Below are positions 62,938-64,000 of a stretch of 64,000 nt of DNA, one piece after another. The stretch is taken from assembly GCF_040802235.1 (NCBI RefSeq), contig NC_133156.1, positions 143,265,173-143,329,172 of the forward strand. Direction: 5' to 3'. The position numbers and the translations under genes are program-made. Numbering within the stretch: position 1 is the stretch's first letter; each line of letters begins with the position of its first letter. Origin of the DNA: Manis javanica. Taxonomy: Eukaryota > Chordata > Mammalia > Pholidota > Manidae. Under the pieces are notes generated by a model. The model saw only the letters and a list, made by a program, of their open reading frames with translations. It was not told the origin of the DNA and did not search any database.

Positions 62938-63147
62938 TTTAAAACATAACAAGAACATGGTCAAGCATAATAGTGACAATGAAGAGTAAATGTTACACAA
63001 CAATGTTTAAAATTTAGATTCTCTCTAGATTTACTTTTTTTATTTAAAACAAAACAAGAACATGGTCAAGCATAACAGTGACAATGAAGAGTAAATGTTA
63101 TACAACAATGTTTAAAATTTAGATTCTCTCTAGGTTTACTTTTTTTA
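62938..63147 (+). repeat. 105-bp tandem duplication
   Basis: Two adjacent 105-bp units (62938-63042 and 63043-63147) share AAGAACATGGTCAAGCATAA and GACAATGAAGAGTAAATGTT and differ at only a few positions. It lies about 150 bp from the acceptor of MARCHF6 exon 62718-62790, in the upstream intron. Confidence 0.95.
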
Positions 63148-64000
63148 TTGAATAAGCTTAGAAAAAGGAAAAAATATCTAAAGATCTGCAGCATTACAAC
63201 AGATTTTTTTAAACCTAGAATTCTAAAATTCATTAAATTTACTCAAAAAAAGTTTCAATTTGGGGGGGTATATATTTTTGAAATTAAGAGGACATTACAG
63301 TAGAGTACATGCTCCAAAGCCATGAATAGCAAAATAACAACCAATTTTTTAAAAACACAAATTCAAGAGTCCTGAAAAACAAAATATCATAAGTCTGGCC
63401 ATGAAGGGAAAAGATGAAGTATGGATAAGTACACAGCCATCCCCTTATGTTCTTAGTCAGAAGAGGCAGGTGGAGATCTGGAAATGGGGCCAAAGAGGAA
63501 ACAACTGAGATTTTCTTTCAAACTGGAACTTGTACTCAACTTGTACATTACTTTAGGCATTCATACCCTATAGCCTTGTGTCAGAAATTTTCAATGACTT
63601 CAATGGCTGTTTTCAAAAGCCAAGTCAAAATGGAAAGGTAGGAAAAGATTTCTTGTAATAGAAATTACTTACATATGTATGTATAATATTCAAAGCAACC
63701 ATGCTTATAATGAAGTAAAACTGACAACAAACCAAATGTGTATAGATAGGAATATGGATTCATATGTAGTCCTCTTTACCATACATGTTATGCATCCATT
63801 AAAAATGAGGTAGCTCAACATGTTCTTAATTGGAAAGGCAGCCAGGGAACATTACTAACTTAAAAAAAATGCTACCAATTATGCATTGTATGATCTAATT
63901 CAGATTTTAACTGTGTGTATCTGTAAACAAGTCAGAACAGAAATTAAGCTTGTTAACTTTGTTGATTAAATCTTCTAAGTCCTTACTTAATTTTTGATTA

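Noticed and set aside
62791-64000. Search for the next upstream MARCHF6 exon (membrane region before CRIYK)
   Set aside because: No minus-strand open segment with proper splice sites and matching residues is visible here.

Overview
This window is AT-rich, intron-dominated DNA from a placental mammal. It carries two genes, both on the minus strand: most of MARCHF6 (MARCH6/TEB4, the mammalian Doa10 ubiquitin ligase) on the right and most of ROPN1L (RSPH11/ASP) on the left. Their order and relative orientation match what I know of human 5p15.2. I see no Alu, B1/B2, Bov-tA or carnivore tRNA-Lys SINEs, so primate, rodent, ruminant and carnivore origins look unlikely. One young poly(A) retroposon at 58.75-59.38 kb looks lineage-specific. 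My impression, which I cannot verify here, is of a laurasiatherian such as a pangolin.

Layout, left to right. 1-14.19 kb: ROPN1L. Four coding exons are present (start codon at 14171, last visible exon 1642-1817). The final exon, encoding about 32 residues, lies off the left edge. Its introns hold an old L1, an LTR-like insertion in that L1, MIR/L2 remnants, a MER5A-like DNA transposon and a MaLR-like LTR. 13.95-14.6 kb: the ROPN1L CpG-island promoter, with a GC box, a perfect NRF1 palindrome and an RFX X-box-like site. 14.6-about 19 kb: intergenic, with a 1.3-kb ancient mammalian repeat and an old L1. About 19-23.55 kb: the probable long 3'UTR of MARCHF6. 23.55-62.8 kb: 22 coding exons of MARCHF6, from the exon beginning [10 protein letters not shown] to the stop. 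All introns end GT..AG and the reading frame is continuous: 2399 nt, giving the completion of one codon plus 798 residues and a stop. The RING-CH exons lie beyond the right edge. 62.8-64 kb: a MARCHF6 intron with a 105-bp tandem duplication.

The two genes are functionally unrelated. MARCHF6 is an ER/nuclear-envelope multi-pass E3 ligase for ER-associated degradation, including sterol-synthesis enzymes. ROPN1L is an RIIa-domain radial-spoke/AKAP-binding protein of motile cilia and sperm flagella. I found no evidence of a previously undescribed biological system. The best leads are structural: a 119-bp near-identical direct repeat flanking a MARCHF6 exon, the 105-bp tandem duplication, the lineage-specific retroposon with a target-site duplication, an expression-dead SCAN-domain processed pseudogene, and the cilia-type X-box in the ROPN1L promoter. 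Almost all other open reading frames in the window are chance ORFs in introns and repeats.
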